From Nitrospinia bacterium (lineage in GTDB: Bacteria; Nitrospinota; Nitrospinia; Nitrospinales; JAJDAT01), in contig JAJDAT010000001.1 of assembly GCA_029261715.1 (NCBI GenBank), positions 62,001 through 126,000 of the forward strand: a stretch of 64,000 nucleotides of DNA, written 5' to 3'. The notes under the pieces are model-generated. The model did not search any database. It saw only the letters and a list, made by a program, of their open reading frames with translations, and was not told where the DNA came from. Positions 1 through 9,053 of this stretch are shown in pieces. The translations under genes were made by a program, and so were the position numbers. Numbering within the stretch: position 1 is the first letter of the stretch; the number at the start of each line of letters is the position of its first letter.

Positions 1-807
1 GAATTCATGGATGGATGGTATGACTTTATTTGGAATTTTGGGAAAACTGCCGATTTTTTGAAAGACGAGACCGTTATAGCTCGGCATCGTGGGAAAGTTC
101 GCCAATGGTATATTGATCTATTTAGCGGAACTTATGATATTTCCTATTTTTTGAAACTTTATAAAATAGGCGAACACCATGTTCGGTTAGGACTCCCCAC
201 CCATTATGTCAATGCCGCATTTAACTATGTTCGCGTTTTTACTCTGGGTCGCATTTATAAGCTATATAAAAACGATAGCAATTTAACAGATAGACTTAAA
301 GCTGCCGAGAGAATTTTAGATATTAATCTAGACGTCTTAACAAGCTCTTATCGAGAAGAAGAGATGAGTCGTTTTTTATCTCTTTCTAATATTGAAAAAA
401 CGTTATTAGGTTTTCTAAAAAAAGCCAGCGAGTTTTTCAATTATTTACTCGCTGGGGCGTTGGTAATGGTCGCCCTTTTTGCAATTGGACTATTCGTATA
501 TGACGTCTACCTACTCTTTGCGGTTCACGAATCCATAGAACAGGGAATTCTAACGACGCTTGGCAGTCTTTTAATTCTATGGGCAGCCATCGAACTGATA
601 CATGAAGAAATAAAACACTTACGCGGTGGAGGCTTTGCGCTAGAAGCTTTTTTAACGCTGGCGATAGCGGCGTTGATACGTAAGATCCTTATTTTTTCTC
701 TGTCCCCCGCAAAAACGATGGACGTCTTGATGTATGGAGTCTTAGTACTCTGTTTAGGTATTTCCTATTGGTTAATTGTTCATAAAATAACTCCATCCAA
801 GAAATAG
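1..807 (+). CDS. Protoglobin-PsiE fusion protein (5' end cut by window edge)
   Basis: The reading frame is open to base 1, so the first ATG at base 7 is probably internal. From that Met the N-terminal half (about residues 1-125) looks like the later helices of a protoglobin or globin-coupled sensor. It has the 'W..LF.G.YD..Y' stretch and a His pair at 57-58 in 'GEHHVRLGLP', the usual place of the haem-ligating proximal His. Four hydrophobic segments follow (about 145-171, 181-200, 210-230, 239-259) with the 'E.IHEEI.HLR' pattern of PsiE (phosphate-starvation-inducible E family, PF06146). This suggests an inner-membrane protein with a cytoplasmic haem/oxygen-sensing domain. Protoglobins usually have another 60-70 residues before this point, which fits truncation by the window. 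Function of the pairing is inferred. Confidence 0.7.
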   Translation, partial: EFMDGWYDFIWNFGKTADFLKDETVIARHRGKVRQWYIDLFSGTYDISYFLKLYKIGEHHVRLGLPTHYVNAAFNYVRVFTLGRIYKLYKNDSNLTDRLKAAERILDINLDVLTSSYREEEMSRFLSLSNIEKTLLGFLKKASEFFNYLLAGALVMVALFAIGLFVYDVYLLFAVHESIEQGILTTLGSLLILWAAIELIHEEIKHLRGGGFALEAFLTLAIAALIRKILIFSLSPAKTMDVLMYGVLVLCLGISYWLIVHKITPSKK

Positions 808-889
808 CTTTCAAAAACCAAGTTATCCTTACACCAATAGAAAGCTCTTAAAAATGGAGAATACTATTTTTTCGACAACTGATTAAATA

Positions 890-1141
890 TCATTCTCCAC
901 CACTACTCCCACTATCTCCATCACCTCCAAACATATTGCCGCCATACATATGACTACTAGAGTTAATATGATTTTCCGTATCGTTTCCTCCACGATTAGT
1001 TTTTCCACGGTTTCCTGCATTCTTACTGTTCCGCTTAGCATGAAGAAAAGCATATAAAAATGGCAAACCAAAAATCGTGAAAACAAAAAACATAATTACA
1101 TTTAATACTTCAAACTCCATCCCTAAAAAGTCAACATACAT
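890..1141 (-). CDS. Small single-pass membrane protein with Gly/Ser/Asp-rich tail
   Basis: This is an 83-residue protein. One hydrophobic helix (about residues 12-33) is followed by a basic stretch (HAKRNSKNAGNRGK) and then a low-complexity tail rich in Gly, Asp and Ser. The start is supported by a good Shine-Dalgarno sequence (GGAGG) about 10 bases upstream of the ATG. Similar tails ending in GGD/GGSGG are common in small uncharacterised bacterial membrane proteins. It is convergent with the upstream PsiE fusion and stands alone. I do not recognise a named family. Coding status rests on the RBS and the sensible TM-plus-tail layout. Confidence 0.55.
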   Translation of the reverse strand: MYVDFLGMEFEVLNVIMFFVFTIFGLPFLYAFLHAKRNSKNAGNRGKTNRGGNDTENHINSSSHMYGGNMFGGDGDSGSSGGE

Positions 1142-1450
1142 AATTGCAAACGCCTCCTTCAGAACAATATTTAGTTCCTAATAATTAAACCACTTTTTTT
1201 AGCTACAAGCATGCTTTATCAAATAAAGGATCACCTGTTAGCTCAAATAAAAAATGAAATTCAACAGTCTAACGTCAGCCCATATTGGCATTCCAATAAC
1301 AAAGTTATCATGAACTTTCCGAGGTGTCGCTTAACTCAAATAAATCTTCTAACATTTGGACTAAAAAATTTCCCATACAAAAATTATTTTTGATAAAATA
1401 CAGCTCTTTAAAAATTGTCTTTTAGTAATTTCTAATTTTAATAGGTCTCT
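1142..1450. other. Intergenic region, divergent promoters expected
   Basis: This gap lies between the minus-strand small membrane protein and the plus-strand Sel1 gene, so it should carry both promoters. A 60-codon frame at 1211-1393 has no recognisable domain and no good RBS, and I do not call it. I see no structured RNA or repeat here. Confidence 0.4.
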
Positions 1451-2572
1451 ATGAATAAACTTCTTTTTTCAATTCTCATCTTTCCACTAATAATCTGCGT
1501 TCCAATTATTTCAACCGCCGACGACTTGCAAGATGGAATAGAAGCTTTAAACAAGGGAGACTACAAAACCGCTTTAGATAAATTGACCCTATTGGCCAAA
1601 CAGGGTAACCCCAAAGCCCAAGACAATCTTGGGAATATGAATTACGAAGGAAAAGGTGTCGAGCAAAATGATAAAGAAGCGTTGAAGTGGTATTTACTTG
1701 CTGCAAAACAAGGGAACATAAACTCACAATATAGCCTTGGTTATATGCATGAATATGGACAAGGAACAGTCGAAGACTATAAAGAGGCGCTCAAATGGTA
1801 TTCTCTAGCCGCGAAACAAGACCATGCAGATGCCCAATATAATCTTGGAACTATGTATGAAGATGGATCAGGCGTCTCTCAAAATTATAAAGAAGCAAGA
1901 AAGTGGTATCTACAATCCGCAAAACAAGGCAATTCAAACGCTCAAAATAAGCTTGGTGAAATATATCTTTACGGATTAGGCGTCAACCAAGATTACAAAG
2001 AGGCCATTAAATGGTTTACGTTAGCGGCAAAACAAAGTAATGACTCCGCCCAAAATAACCTTGCGGTTATGTATGATAATGGAGAAGGAGTTAGCCAAAG
2101 TTATAAAGAAGCTATCAAATGGTATTTGTTGGCGGCAAATCAGGGCAATTCATCCGCCCAATATAACCTTGGAATTATGTATTCACAAGGAATCGGAGTC
2201 TCCCAAAATAATAAAGAAGCGTTGAAGTGGTATTTACTTGCCGCAAAACAAGATAGTTTAAGAGCTCAAAACAAGCTTGGAGTTATGTATCACATAAAAA
2301 TGAATGACTTGAAAGAAGCGATTAAATGGTATTCCCTAGCCGCAGAACAGGGTTATGCAATATCTCAATATAATCTAGGAGTTATGTATGAAAAGGGCAA
2401 TGGCGTTTCCTCTGACATTATTGAAGCTTTTAAGTTTTATAGTATCGCTAGCGCTAATGGGTATAAGGACGCTAATACATACAAAAATAAACTAGAAAAA
2501 AAGATGACAAATAGCCAGTTAGAAAGAGCCAAAGCGTTGATTAGAAAATGGGTTAACGAACACAAGAAATAA
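1451..2572 (+). CDS. Secreted Sel1-repeat (SLR/TPR-like) protein
   Basis: The 373-aa protein begins with a Sec-type signal peptide (basic MNK, hydrophobic core, cleavage near 'STA-DD', about residue 23). It then consists of about nine tandem 36-residue Sel1-like repeats with the pattern 'A...LG.MY..G.GV..D.KEA.KWY..AA.Q'. Sel1 repeats form alpha-solenoids that mediate protein-protein contacts; in Gram-negatives they are often periplasmic or secreted. The repeats are close to each other in sequence, so expansion is recent. The C-terminal 40 residues are helical and highly charged. The gene stands alone and ends at a strong hairpin terminator. The binding partner cannot be read from sequence. 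Confidence 0.85.
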   Translation: MNKLLFSILIFPLIICVPIISTADDLQDGIEALNKGDYKTALDKLTLLAKQGNPKAQDNLGNMNYEGKGVEQNDKEALKWYLLAAKQGNINSQYSLGYMHEYGQGTVEDYKEALKWYSLAAKQDHADAQYNLGTMYEDGSGVSQNYKEARKWYLQSAKQGNSNAQNKLGEIYLYGLGVNQDYKEAIKWFTLAAKQSNDSAQNNLAVMYDNGEGVSQSYKEAIKWYLLAANQGNSSAQYNLGIMYSQGIGVSQNNKEALKWYLLAAKQDSLRAQNKLGVMYHIKMNDLKEAIKWYSLAAEQGYAISQYNLGVMYEKGNGVSSDIIEAFKFYSIASANGYKDANTYKNKLEKKMTNSQLERAKALIRKWVNEHKK

Positions 2573-2664
2573 AACAATTACCCATAAAGTCCGTTTTAGA
2601 AAGTTAGTATAAAAACAAGAGGCATGCGCTCTTAATCTGTAGAATAGTTTTAAAATTATAGAAA

Positions 2665-2697
2665 AGATCTACGAAAACCTTCGTAGGTCTTTTTTTA
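2665..2697 (+). terminator. Rho-independent terminator of the Sel1 gene
   Basis: An 11-bp stem (2665-2675 with 2680-2690, one G-T pair, loop of 4) is followed by a run of seven T at 2690-2696. It sits between the convergent Sel1 gene and chemoreceptor gene. The run of A just before the stem may allow weaker action on the opposite strand. Confidence 0.85.
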
Positions 2698-2715
2698 TTG
2701 GTTATAACAAACTAC

Positions 2716-5154
2716 TCAATACTTGAATTCTTTTACTAAAGTTTGAAGGTCGGCGGCCATTTGCGCTAATTGCCCTGAAGCGTTTTGAGTGTTCTCTGCA
2801 TCTGTTGTTGCGCTTTGAGCGGCGTTAGCGACGTTGACAATTCTATCCGAAATTTCATTGGTTCCTTGAACGGCTTCCGCAACATTTTGCCCGATCTCAC
2901 CAGCGGTGATGGATTGCTTCTCAACTGAGCTTGCAATAGAGTTGGAAATTTCATTAACGCTGTTAATGATCTGAGTGATCTCGCTAATCGCTTCCACCGC
3001 GTTTTCTGTATCCGATTGAATCGCCTCAATCCGCTGACTAATGTCTTCGGTCGCTTTACTTGTTTCTTTTGCTAATTCTTTAACTTCGTTGGCGACGACA
3101 GCAAACCCCTTACCCGCCTCCCCCGCTCTCGCGGCTTCAATGGTAGCGTTTAGCGCCAACAAGTTCGTTTGTTCGGCAATGCCGTTAATTGATTTCACCA
3201 CCTGACCTATTTCGATACTGCTAGCTCCTAGCTTTGTAACCGTCGCATTCGTGGTTTCAACAACCTTCACAGCATCGCCAGCAATTCTAGCGGCGTCCAT
3301 CGCATTTTTCTCGATCTCTTTGATATTGGCGCTCATATCCTCAACACCGTTAGCAACCGTTTGAACGTTAGCGGTCACCTGTTGTGACGAGTCGGAAACC
3401 AAACTCGCCTGTGAAGAAGTTTCATTAGCATTTTCGTTCATTTGTTCGCTAACTCCCTTTAAGGCTTCGGAAGAACTTCCAAGATCATTGGCGTTTTCCG
3501 CAATTTTAGAAACACTATCGCGAAGATCGTTTAAAAATTTCCCCAACCCTTCCCCCATCTGGCCGATAGCGCTTGTTCCATTCACTTCTACTTTCTTGGT
3601 CAAGTCCCCTTCAGCTGCCGCATTGACAACGTCCAACATGCTATCGACTTTATTTTTAAGATCGAGAGATTGTTCGTGTTCTCTTTGTCCTAATGCCTTT
3701 TTCTCACTAGCTTGAGAAAGCATTATTTCAGAAGTTTGCTTGAAATCCCCTTCAAGTCCCAGTTCTCCAAGTTCGGTATTGCCCTTCAAGATTTCTTTAG
3801 CATGATCCATAAATCGCAATAGTTTATCGGCGAATGAATTGATCACGTTTGCCATACGGCCGATCTCATCATTTCGATCCATATAAAGACGCTCTTTTAG
3901 ATTCCCTTTTTCCATTCCTTCAATCAACTGAACAGCTTGATTCAAAGGCCTGCTAATTCCAGTCGCCATGCGGAAACCGATCACGATTGATAGAATAACG
4001 ATTCCTAACGCCACATAACCTATTTTCCAAATCAATTCTTCTAACGCAGAAGTCATTCTAATTTTCGACTTGTTGAAATCGTCTTCGTAAAACTCTGCGG
4101 TAATAACCCAATCCCAAGGTTTAAAATAGGAGATAGCAACCGTTTTGGCTCTCGCATTATCTTCACCAGAATTTTTCCAAGAATGCCGATCAAAGGCAAC
4201 AGATATACTATGGTCCGTCGTATCATCGGAAAGTCCCAAAGCTTTAGTTACTATGGATTGATTGAATAATTTGCCGTCAGCGTCTTTAACTTCCCAAACG
4301 TTCTCTTTATCTTTCATGCCATTTTTAGACAGGATAAGTTTTCCTTTTTGATTGCCTTTACCGCCCATGATGGAAACGTGTCCGGTTTTTCCAACAACGA
4401 TATCCATAACCCCTTTTCGCAAGCTCTTAATACTTTCCTGTTTCACACCAAAATAAAGAATGCCTTCGATTCGATTGTGACTAGCATCCCAAATGGGTTC
4501 ATAAGCAGTGATGTACCAGGCGTTCACCACAAACGCCCGTCCATAATAGGTTTTTCCACTCATAACGGTTTCTATCACTGGATTAGATTTTCCGTCTGGA
4601 TTTATTTTAGGAATAAACGTTCCAATGGCTCGGTTGCCGTCCAATTTTTTCACATTAGTCGCCACTCTCAACATGTCTCCCGCTTCGTTCATTCGCTGAA
4701 AGATCGTGCAAGTGGCTCCTGCCAACCGTTTAACTTCGTCGACAACAGGAGTAGCGTCGGTCCATCCTTTATTCTTGCCCAACCAAATATCGCCAACCTT
4801 CATTTTAGGCAGCAACATAGAAGTTGTTTTTTTTGTGTATTGATTAACGGCATCCCATGAAACCATTTCATCGCTAAAAGAAACAGGACCCGTTCTGCGG
4901 ATTACGTCTTCGGCAATCTTTAAACCGTATTCAACAGATTGAACGACAGACTCTTGAGCCTCGCGGCACATCAAGTAAACGTCTCGAGCGATTTGTTTGG
5001 CTTCTCTCAGCGCATTTTTGCTAATTTCTTCCGCAATATTTTTATTTAAAACGCCCTTTTGATAAACGGCGATACCGACAATGGAAATCGCCGTAATAAT
5101 CACCAGCGAAAAACATAAAAGACTGATTTTGTTTTTGATATCCATTCGATTCAC
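2716..5154 (-). CDS. Methyl-accepting chemotaxis protein with Cache sensor
   Basis: An 812-aa transmembrane chemoreceptor. TM1 spans about residues 10-29 and is followed by a periplasmic Cache_3/Cache_2-type sensor (about 35-370; signatures '[10 protein letters not shown]', '[22 protein letters not shown]' and '[10 protein letters not shown]'). TM2 (about 374-394), a HAMP domain (about 395-450) and a long helical [16 protein letters not shown] come next. The conserved hairpin tip '[19 protein letters not shown]' lies near 660-690. It would bind CheA/CheW and modulate motility in response to a small periplasmic ligand. The C-terminus (KEFKY) has no obvious NWETF-type CheR-tethering pentapeptide. 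Its own promoter should lie in the large gap above 5154. The ligand is unknown. Family assignment is very secure. Confidence 0.95.
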   Translation of the reverse strand: MNRMDIKNKISLLCFSLVIITAISIVGIAVYQKGVLNKNIAEEISKNALREAKQIARDVYLMCREAQESVVQSVEYGLKIAEDVIRRTGPVSFSDEMVSWDAVNQYTKKTTSMLLPKMKVGDIWLGKNKGWTDATPVVDEVKRLAGATCTIFQRMNEAGDMLRVATNVKKLDGNRAIGTFIPKINPDGKSNPVIETVMSGKTYYGRAFVVNAWYITAYEPIWDASHNRIEGILYFGVKQESIKSLRKGVMDIVVGKTGHVSIMGGKGNQKGKLILSKNGMKDKENVWEVKDADGKLFNQSIVTKALGLSDDTTDHSISVAFDRHSWKNSGEDNARAKTVAISYFKPWDWVITAEFYEDDFNKSKIRMTSALEELIWKIGYVALGIVILSIVIGFRMATGISRPLNQAVQLIEGMEKGNLKERLYMDRNDEIGRMANVINSFADKLLRFMDHAKEILKGNTELGELGLEGDFKQTSEIMLSQASEKKALGQREHEQSLDLKNKVDSMLDVVNAAAEGDLTKKVEVNGTSAIGQMGEGLGKFLNDLRDSVSKIAENANDLGSSSEALKGVSEQMNENANETSSQASLVSDSSQQVTANVQTVANGVEDMSANIKEIEKNAMDAARIAGDAVKVVETTNATVTKLGASSIEIGQVVKSINGIAEQTNLLALNATIEAARAGEAGKGFAVVANEVKELAKETSKATEDISQRIEAIQSDTENAVEAISEITQIINSVNEISNSIASSVEKQSITAGEIGQNVAEAVQGTNEISDRIVNVANAAQSATTDAENTQNASGQLAQMAADLQTLVKEFKY

Positions 5155-5875
5155 CGCTTAATTGAGATTAAAGGAAAGACGTACTTAAATAGTGAGTCGC
5201 CCTAAAAACTAGTACCTTACACACAATTTTTATCGTCAATAAAGTAGGGGTAGAATGGGAGGTTTCGCTTTAGGAAGATAGAAAAAATTAGAAGGGAAAG
5301 AGCAGAAGGTATCGCCTGAATTCAATAAAGATTAATCGATAATTCAATATAGAATAATCAAAAAAACGAACGTCATCCTTTGTCGTTCCAAAGGAACGAC
5401 AAAGGATCAAGGATATAGGTATAACTATTTATTAACATTTACTAATCATCTTCCTACTAATTTTGACAAATAAGGCAAATTGAAATAATATTTGGTTATT
5501 AAAAATTTCTCGAAGATAGAAGAAAAGACAGAGTGTTTATAAGAAGAGATCTCGTTTGAAAAATTGACCTGCACTGCATTCCAATACTACGTTAAAGGAA
5601 TAATGAAAATCTTATAGCCATCAACCTTATATTCAGAATATCACTCACGAAAACATGTGAAAAAAGTTTTACGATAACTTTAAAGATTAGCAGGGTATAG
5701 AAATACGTATTTTACAGACGGACTAATAAACCTAGAACTCGTCGAATAAATCATCACCTATAAGCACCATATCATTACCAAATTTTTCCCTAAATTTTCT
5801 AATTAATGCAGCTAATTCTCTTTCAATAAATACAGATGAGAACTCACAATATTTTAAAATAAGGAAAACTTCGAT
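5155..5875. other. Intergenic region with a perfect palindrome
   Basis: This 721-bp gap has no convincing ORF. It holds the divergent promoters of the chemoreceptor and the SHRW gene, and a perfect hairpin at 5375-5407 annotated separately. The rest is AT-rich with no other recognisable element. Confidence 0.5.
5375..5407. repeat. Perfect 15-bp inverted repeat (REP-like palindrome)
   Basis: The arms 5375-5389 and 5393-5407 are perfect complements separated by AAA. The arms contain ATCCTT, and a GTCATCC word overlaps the left end at 5372. These words recur in the dispersed repeats near 8.9, 19.0, 51.9 and 62.0 kb, so this may be a relative. There is no T-run, and no gene ends nearby, so it is not an obvious terminator. 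Confidence 0.7.
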
Positions 5876-6961
5876 ATGCTTGGTCCATATGATGTAGAAC
5901 CTGAAAGGTACTCAAAACTTAAAACGCCAGAAAAAACCTTACTCAGTAATTTGCTAGTAATTAAAGGTGAGACGTTAATAAAATGGGGACGATTTAGGAT
6001 CTTTGAAGAAATTAAGGATCAACTAGTTAAATTACCAATTGAAAAAGGCGTATTTCCCTTTTTTATCTCCCATCGCTGGGAAACAAATGAATTACCAGAT
6101 CCAAATAATTACCAATACGAAATAATACAACAAGCTATTGAAATGTCGCCACAAGGCAAGGATTCGTTTTATTGGTATGATTATTCATGCATGCCTCAGA
6201 AACAAAATAGTCATAAAAATGATCAAAATATCAAATATATTCTTCAAAATTTAAACAAAATTGTAAAAAATTCTAAGCTAATCGCAATTCGCAGATCATT
6301 TGATGATTATTTTAGTAGAGGTTGGTGCTTCCATGAATGGTTTACTGCACAATTTACGGGAAAATTTGATAGACTTTTTATAGGAATTAAGCAGGATGCT
6401 TCCTATAAAAGTGAGATTAATCTTGCCAAAAGATTAAGTGACAGAATTATATGCGGAGAATTTTTTCTTTTAGATGATTTACTATTTAGTAAAAATGAGG
6501 ATAGAGAAATAGTCAAAAATTTAACTAAAAAAGCAGCAATAAATTGCCAAAATAAAATTTCTGAATCTTGCTTAGAAGTTATTAAGCACACAATAATGCA
6601 TGACACTTATTCATTTCCTAACGGTTTACGATTAACTTCTAACGATATCTATCAAAGATTTTCTAGGTTAAAAAATTTTATAAAAGTTTGCTCTCTTGTA
6701 TTGCAACCTATTGAACCGGTGACAGACCGAGTTGCCATGTTTTTTCAAAAAAAACATTGGGATGCTTTGATTAAAACCAGCCAACCCATTGCCACTCACT
6801 TGACAAGACTGGAGTATAAGATCGAACTTCGAGACGAAGAAGTTTCACCTGAGGAAAAAGAGTTAAGAAATATTTACGATTATTGTCAAAGAAAACTGCC
6901 AGAAGCTCAATATTCTGTTACCGCTTTTCTTTGCTTTTATTTAATGGGTTATAAAGTTTAA
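5876..6961 (+). CDS. TIR-like 'SHRW' domain protein
   Basis: A 361-aa soluble protein. Residues about 58-170 carry motifs of a TIR-like fold: a hydrophobic strand ending in 'FFISHRWE' (SHRW at 65-68), 'PDP' at 74-76, 'WYDYSCMPQ' at 100-108, and 'SRGWCFHEWF' at 147-156. The last motif resembles the 'S.WC..E' helix of TIR domains, whose Glu is catalytic in NAD-hydrolysing members; E154 would be the equivalent. SHRW/CMPQ-type domains occur in scattered bacteria and eukaryotes. The C-terminal half is helical and unrecognised. The gene is isolated, with large gaps on both sides and a terminator-like hairpin downstream. A signalling or defence role is an inference. NADase activity is not established. 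Confidence 0.65.
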   Translation: MLGPYDVEPERYSKLKTPEKTLLSNLLVIKGETLIKWGRFRIFEEIKDQLVKLPIEKGVFPFFISHRWETNELPDPNNYQYEIIQQAIEMSPQGKDSFYWYDYSCMPQKQNSHKNDQNIKYILQNLNKIVKNSKLIAIRRSFDDYFSRGWCFHEWFTAQFTGKFDRLFIGIKQDASYKSEINLAKRLSDRIICGEFFLLDDLLFSKNEDREIVKNLTKKAAINCQNKISESCLEVIKHTIMHDTYSFPNGLRLTSNDIYQRFSRLKNFIKVCSLVLQPIEPVTDRVAMFFQKKHWDALIKTSQPIATHLTRLEYKIELRDEEVSPEEKELRNIYDYCQRKLPEAQYSVTAFLCFYLMGYKV

Positions 6962-7314
6962 AAAGTATTAAATTTATTTTAAAAGCTTATTATTTGCGAC
7001 ATTATTTGAACTCTTAGACAATTCATAAAACCAAATAAGGCCTAAGAAATGATCCTTAGGCCTTTTGCTATCTCAAAATTTTTCCCTAAATTAATAAATC
7101 GATAATTAAATACCTTAACCAAGGGTTGGAGATAAACTGTGATTTGAGCTAATTGACCAAAATTGTTTTGTATCACAGCCTTGTTGAAGCTTTTGAAACT
7201 AGAAACATAAGATAAAGAATTTCGTATTCGGAGATAAATCTATCAACAGACCAAAAATGTTTAATTTTCATGAACTGGAAGTACGATTTAATCAAACAGA
7301 GACGGGTTTACCAG
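6962..7314. other. Intergenic region with hairpin, convergent gene ends
   Basis: This 353-bp stretch lies between the convergent SHRW and DUF2442 genes. Apart from the terminator hairpin at 7037-7066 I see nothing in it. Confidence 0.5.
7037..7066 (+). terminator. Hairpin terminator downstream of SHRW gene
   Basis: A perfect 10-bp stem (7037-7046 with 7055-7064, loop of 8) runs into TTTT. It lies 75 bases after the stop codon of the SHRW gene. The T-run is short, so strength is uncertain. Confidence 0.6.
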
Positions 7315-7575
7315 TTAGCTGAAATAGAGAACATCAGGATCTAGATCTGCGTCGTTTGAACAAAAAATAGTTCCGAGATCTGAATGGAATTTTATTTTTT
7401 TAAATTCACTTATCTCTTTTAAAAGCTCAAAAATCCCATCAAAAACAACAAATGATTGAATGTCTAATTCTCCTTCAACTCCGTCTTCAAAACGTAAATG
7501 GATTTTATAATCTGAAAGGTGGTCACCCTTCGAGAACCTCAAGGTGACAATATTAGGGGTCGGGATGACGTGCAA
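7315..7575 (-). CDS. DUF2442 family protein, N-terminus probably remodelled
   Basis: The 86-aa frame matches DUF2442 (PF10387) from about residue 20: 'DYKIHLRFEDGVEGELD', then 'F..L.....F..I..H...GTI' and the ending 'DADLDPDVLYF'. DUF2442 proteins are small, often encoded next to toxin-antitoxin-like partners, and of unknown biochemical role. The first 18 codons do not look like the family. Their DNA (about 7515-7575) contains GTCATCCCGAC and a TTCTCGAAGGGTGAC run reminiscent of dispersed intergenic repeats. The original start may therefore have been replaced. A TTG at codon 12 is an alternative start. No -35/-10 was identified. It lies 10 bases downstream of the DUF4123 gene and may be co-transcribed. 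Confidence 0.65.
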   Translation of the reverse strand: MHVIPTPNIVTLRFSKGDHLSDYKIHLRFEDGVEGELDIQSFVVFDGIFELLKEISEFKKIKFHSDLGTIFCSNDADLDPDVLYFS

Positions 7576-7585
7576 AAAAAACCAA

Positions 7586-8146
7586 TTACTTCCTCAACTC
7601 AATTACGTTACTTTCGAGTTCGAAGTCTTTTTTAGTGTAGTAGATCATCTTTTTAGGATCTTCGTCTTCGGAGATGAAACTTTCTATCGGTCCAAAGATC
7701 GTGTCCAATTCTTCAGGGTTGCAGGTGGGTAGGTAAGTTCTAAATACGCGAGGATCATAATACCGAAAGTACATTTGTTTATTATTGGGACCTTCTACCA
7801 TCAAAAATCTTCGCAAATGTCTACGCACGTCTCTGATTGATGAACTGCTTATTAAAAAGATTCCCCAACTATCTCCCCATCCTTCTTCTAAAAGCCATTC
7901 TGTAAAATGATCTTTGTCCAGTTCAACTAGATAGGGAGCCGCGTAACGCAACACTTCCGGTAATCGTCCTTCGTACAAACAAGTATAAACATCGCGAGAA
8001 TGTTGTTTAAGGCGCGAATAGATTTTTTTGTTTCGCGCCCCGTCCAAAACCGCAAAAACATTTTTCTCAAATAAGGAAGGACTGCCTTCGTGCGGTTGGT
8101 TCAACGTCCAAAAGTTATGTATGATTTGTTTCATTGGGGTTTCCAT
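7586..8146 (-). CDS. DUF4123-type adaptor/chaperone of type VI cargo
   Basis: The 186-aa protein has the DUF4123 (PF13503) pattern: 'NVFAVLDGARNK' near residue 30, 'YTCLYEG' near 54, 'APYLVELD' near 70, then 'SS.....RRHLRRFL' and 'MYFRYYDPRVFRTYLPTC' near 125-143. DUF4123 proteins (Tap-1/TEC) bind effectors and help load them onto VgrG of type VI secretion systems. Here it ends a minus-strand operon with a giant unknown protein and other island genes. That supports a role in handling one of these as cargo. No VgrG, Hcp or sheath gene is visible, so the apparatus, if present, is elsewhere. The start ATG follows the 241-aa gene with a gap of 3 bases. Confidence 0.85.
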   Translation of the reverse strand: METPMKQIIHNFWTLNQPHEGSPSLFEKNVFAVLDGARNKKIYSRLKQHSRDVYTCLYEGRLPEVLRYAAPYLVELDKDHFTEWLLEEGWGDSWGIFLISSSSIRDVRRHLRRFLMVEGPNNKQMYFRYYDPRVFRTYLPTCNPEELDTIFGPIESFISEDEDPKKMIYYTKKDFELESNVIELRK

Positions 8147-8149
8147 AGT

Positions 8150-8875
8150 TTATCCCTGTTGAGAATTCTTTCTGGCTTGTTCTTGTCGAGCTTTTTCGCA
8201 CTTCTCGCAAAATGGAGCTCCGTTTTCTGACGCTTTCTCTAAGGTCGTTGCCTGATTTGCGGCAACATCCGGTTGCACGGCGTAACCTTTTGCCGGCGAC
8301 GGATGAAGTTCTTCTTTTGATTCCTCTTTTGCTGGTTGCTCTTTCGCTTTTTGAGCCGCTAGTTTCTTCTGTTGCTCTTTCTTTGCCTTTTCACATTTCT
8401 CGCAGACAGGCGAACCTTTTTCCGCCGCTTTTTCTAAGGTTGCCGCTTGGTCCGCCGCCACCACTGGATCTACGTCATACTTGGCCTCTTCTTTTTTGGC
8501 TTCTTCTTTAGGAGGCGGTTTAACTTGTTCCGCCTCGGCTTGCGCAGGAGTGACGGTAAATGGCTTAATCGGAGCTCCCACTATTTTATCCGGCATGGGA
8601 GGAACAACGATTTTAACGCTTCCATTCACTATTAAAGCGGCCAATTGAGAAAAAACATCGTGTTCACTTAAGCTATCAACATTTTCATGTGGAGATCCTT
8701 CCGCTAGAGTCGATCGCATTGCCGCTATGTTTGACGGGGTGGTCCCTAACCTTTGAAGAAAATCAGCTGCTCGATCTGGTCGCCCAAATTCGATGTGCGG
8801 CATGTTACGGTCCATGGCTTGAGGCCCGCTAACCAGTAGAAACTCTTGTGATAGGGATAGTATGTTTGTTTTCAA
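8150..8875 (-). CDS. T6SS-island protein with two CEKC repeat motifs
   Basis: A 241-aa protein. The N-terminal 100 residues have no family I recognise. The middle is Lys/Glu/Pro-rich and disordered-looking. Two copies of a ~30-residue unit, 'VAADQAATLEKAAEKGSP' followed by CEKCEKA, lie near residues 135-165 and 198-228. Short tails of the form 'AATL..AA..G.PFCE.CE' occur in proteins of type VI secretion islands. The paired CxxC motifs could bind metal or form disulfides. No signal peptide is visible. It lies between the 276-aa protein and the DUF4123 adaptor and is probably co-transcribed with them, although a 180-bp gap with a repeat precedes it. Function unknown. Confidence 0.75.
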   Translation of the reverse strand: MKTNILSLSQEFLLVSGPQAMDRNMPHIEFGRPDRAADFLQRLGTTPSNIAAMRSTLAEGSPHENVDSLSEHDVFSQLAALIVNGSVKIVVPPMPDKIVGAPIKPFTVTPAQAEAEQVKPPPKEEAKKEEAKYDVDPVVAADQAATLEKAAEKGSPVCEKCEKAKKEQQKKLAAQKAKEQPAKEESKEELHPSPAKGYAVQPDVAANQATTLEKASENGAPFCEKCEKARQEQARKNSQQG

Positions 8876-8935
8876 TGGGTCCTTTTCCTTCTAAAGGATA
8901 AGGTTGTCATGCTTCAACAAACACAGCATGACATT

Positions 8936-8996
8936 TTATTAAATCGAGGCGAGATCCTTCACCGAACCTAAAGGTTCGCTTCAGGATGACACGCAA
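8936..8996 (+). repeat. Dispersed REP-like repeat, copy 1
   Basis: It contains the words ATCGAGGCGAGATCCTTC, a GAACCTAAAGGTTC palindrome, and CAGGATGACACGCAA. The same ~55-bp unit occurs at 18990-19050 and 51927-51988, and inverted and more diverged at 62008-62066. All copies are intergenic. An unrelated hairpin (GTCATGC/GCATGAC, 8909-8932) sits just upstream. Confidence 0.85.
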
Positions 8997-9053
8997 CGAA
9001 AACTGTATATCCAACACTTATTCTGCAATCAACATAAAATACAAATCAAAAAC

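Noticed and set aside
1211-1393. 60-codon plus-strand ORF
   Set aside because: No domain, poor RBS and composition like the surrounding non-coding DNA.
1451-2572. Tandem repetitive DNA suggesting a CRISPR-like array
   Set aside because: The periodicity is of 36 codons in a continuous frame and encodes Sel1 repeats. I saw no CRISPR array or cas gene in the window.
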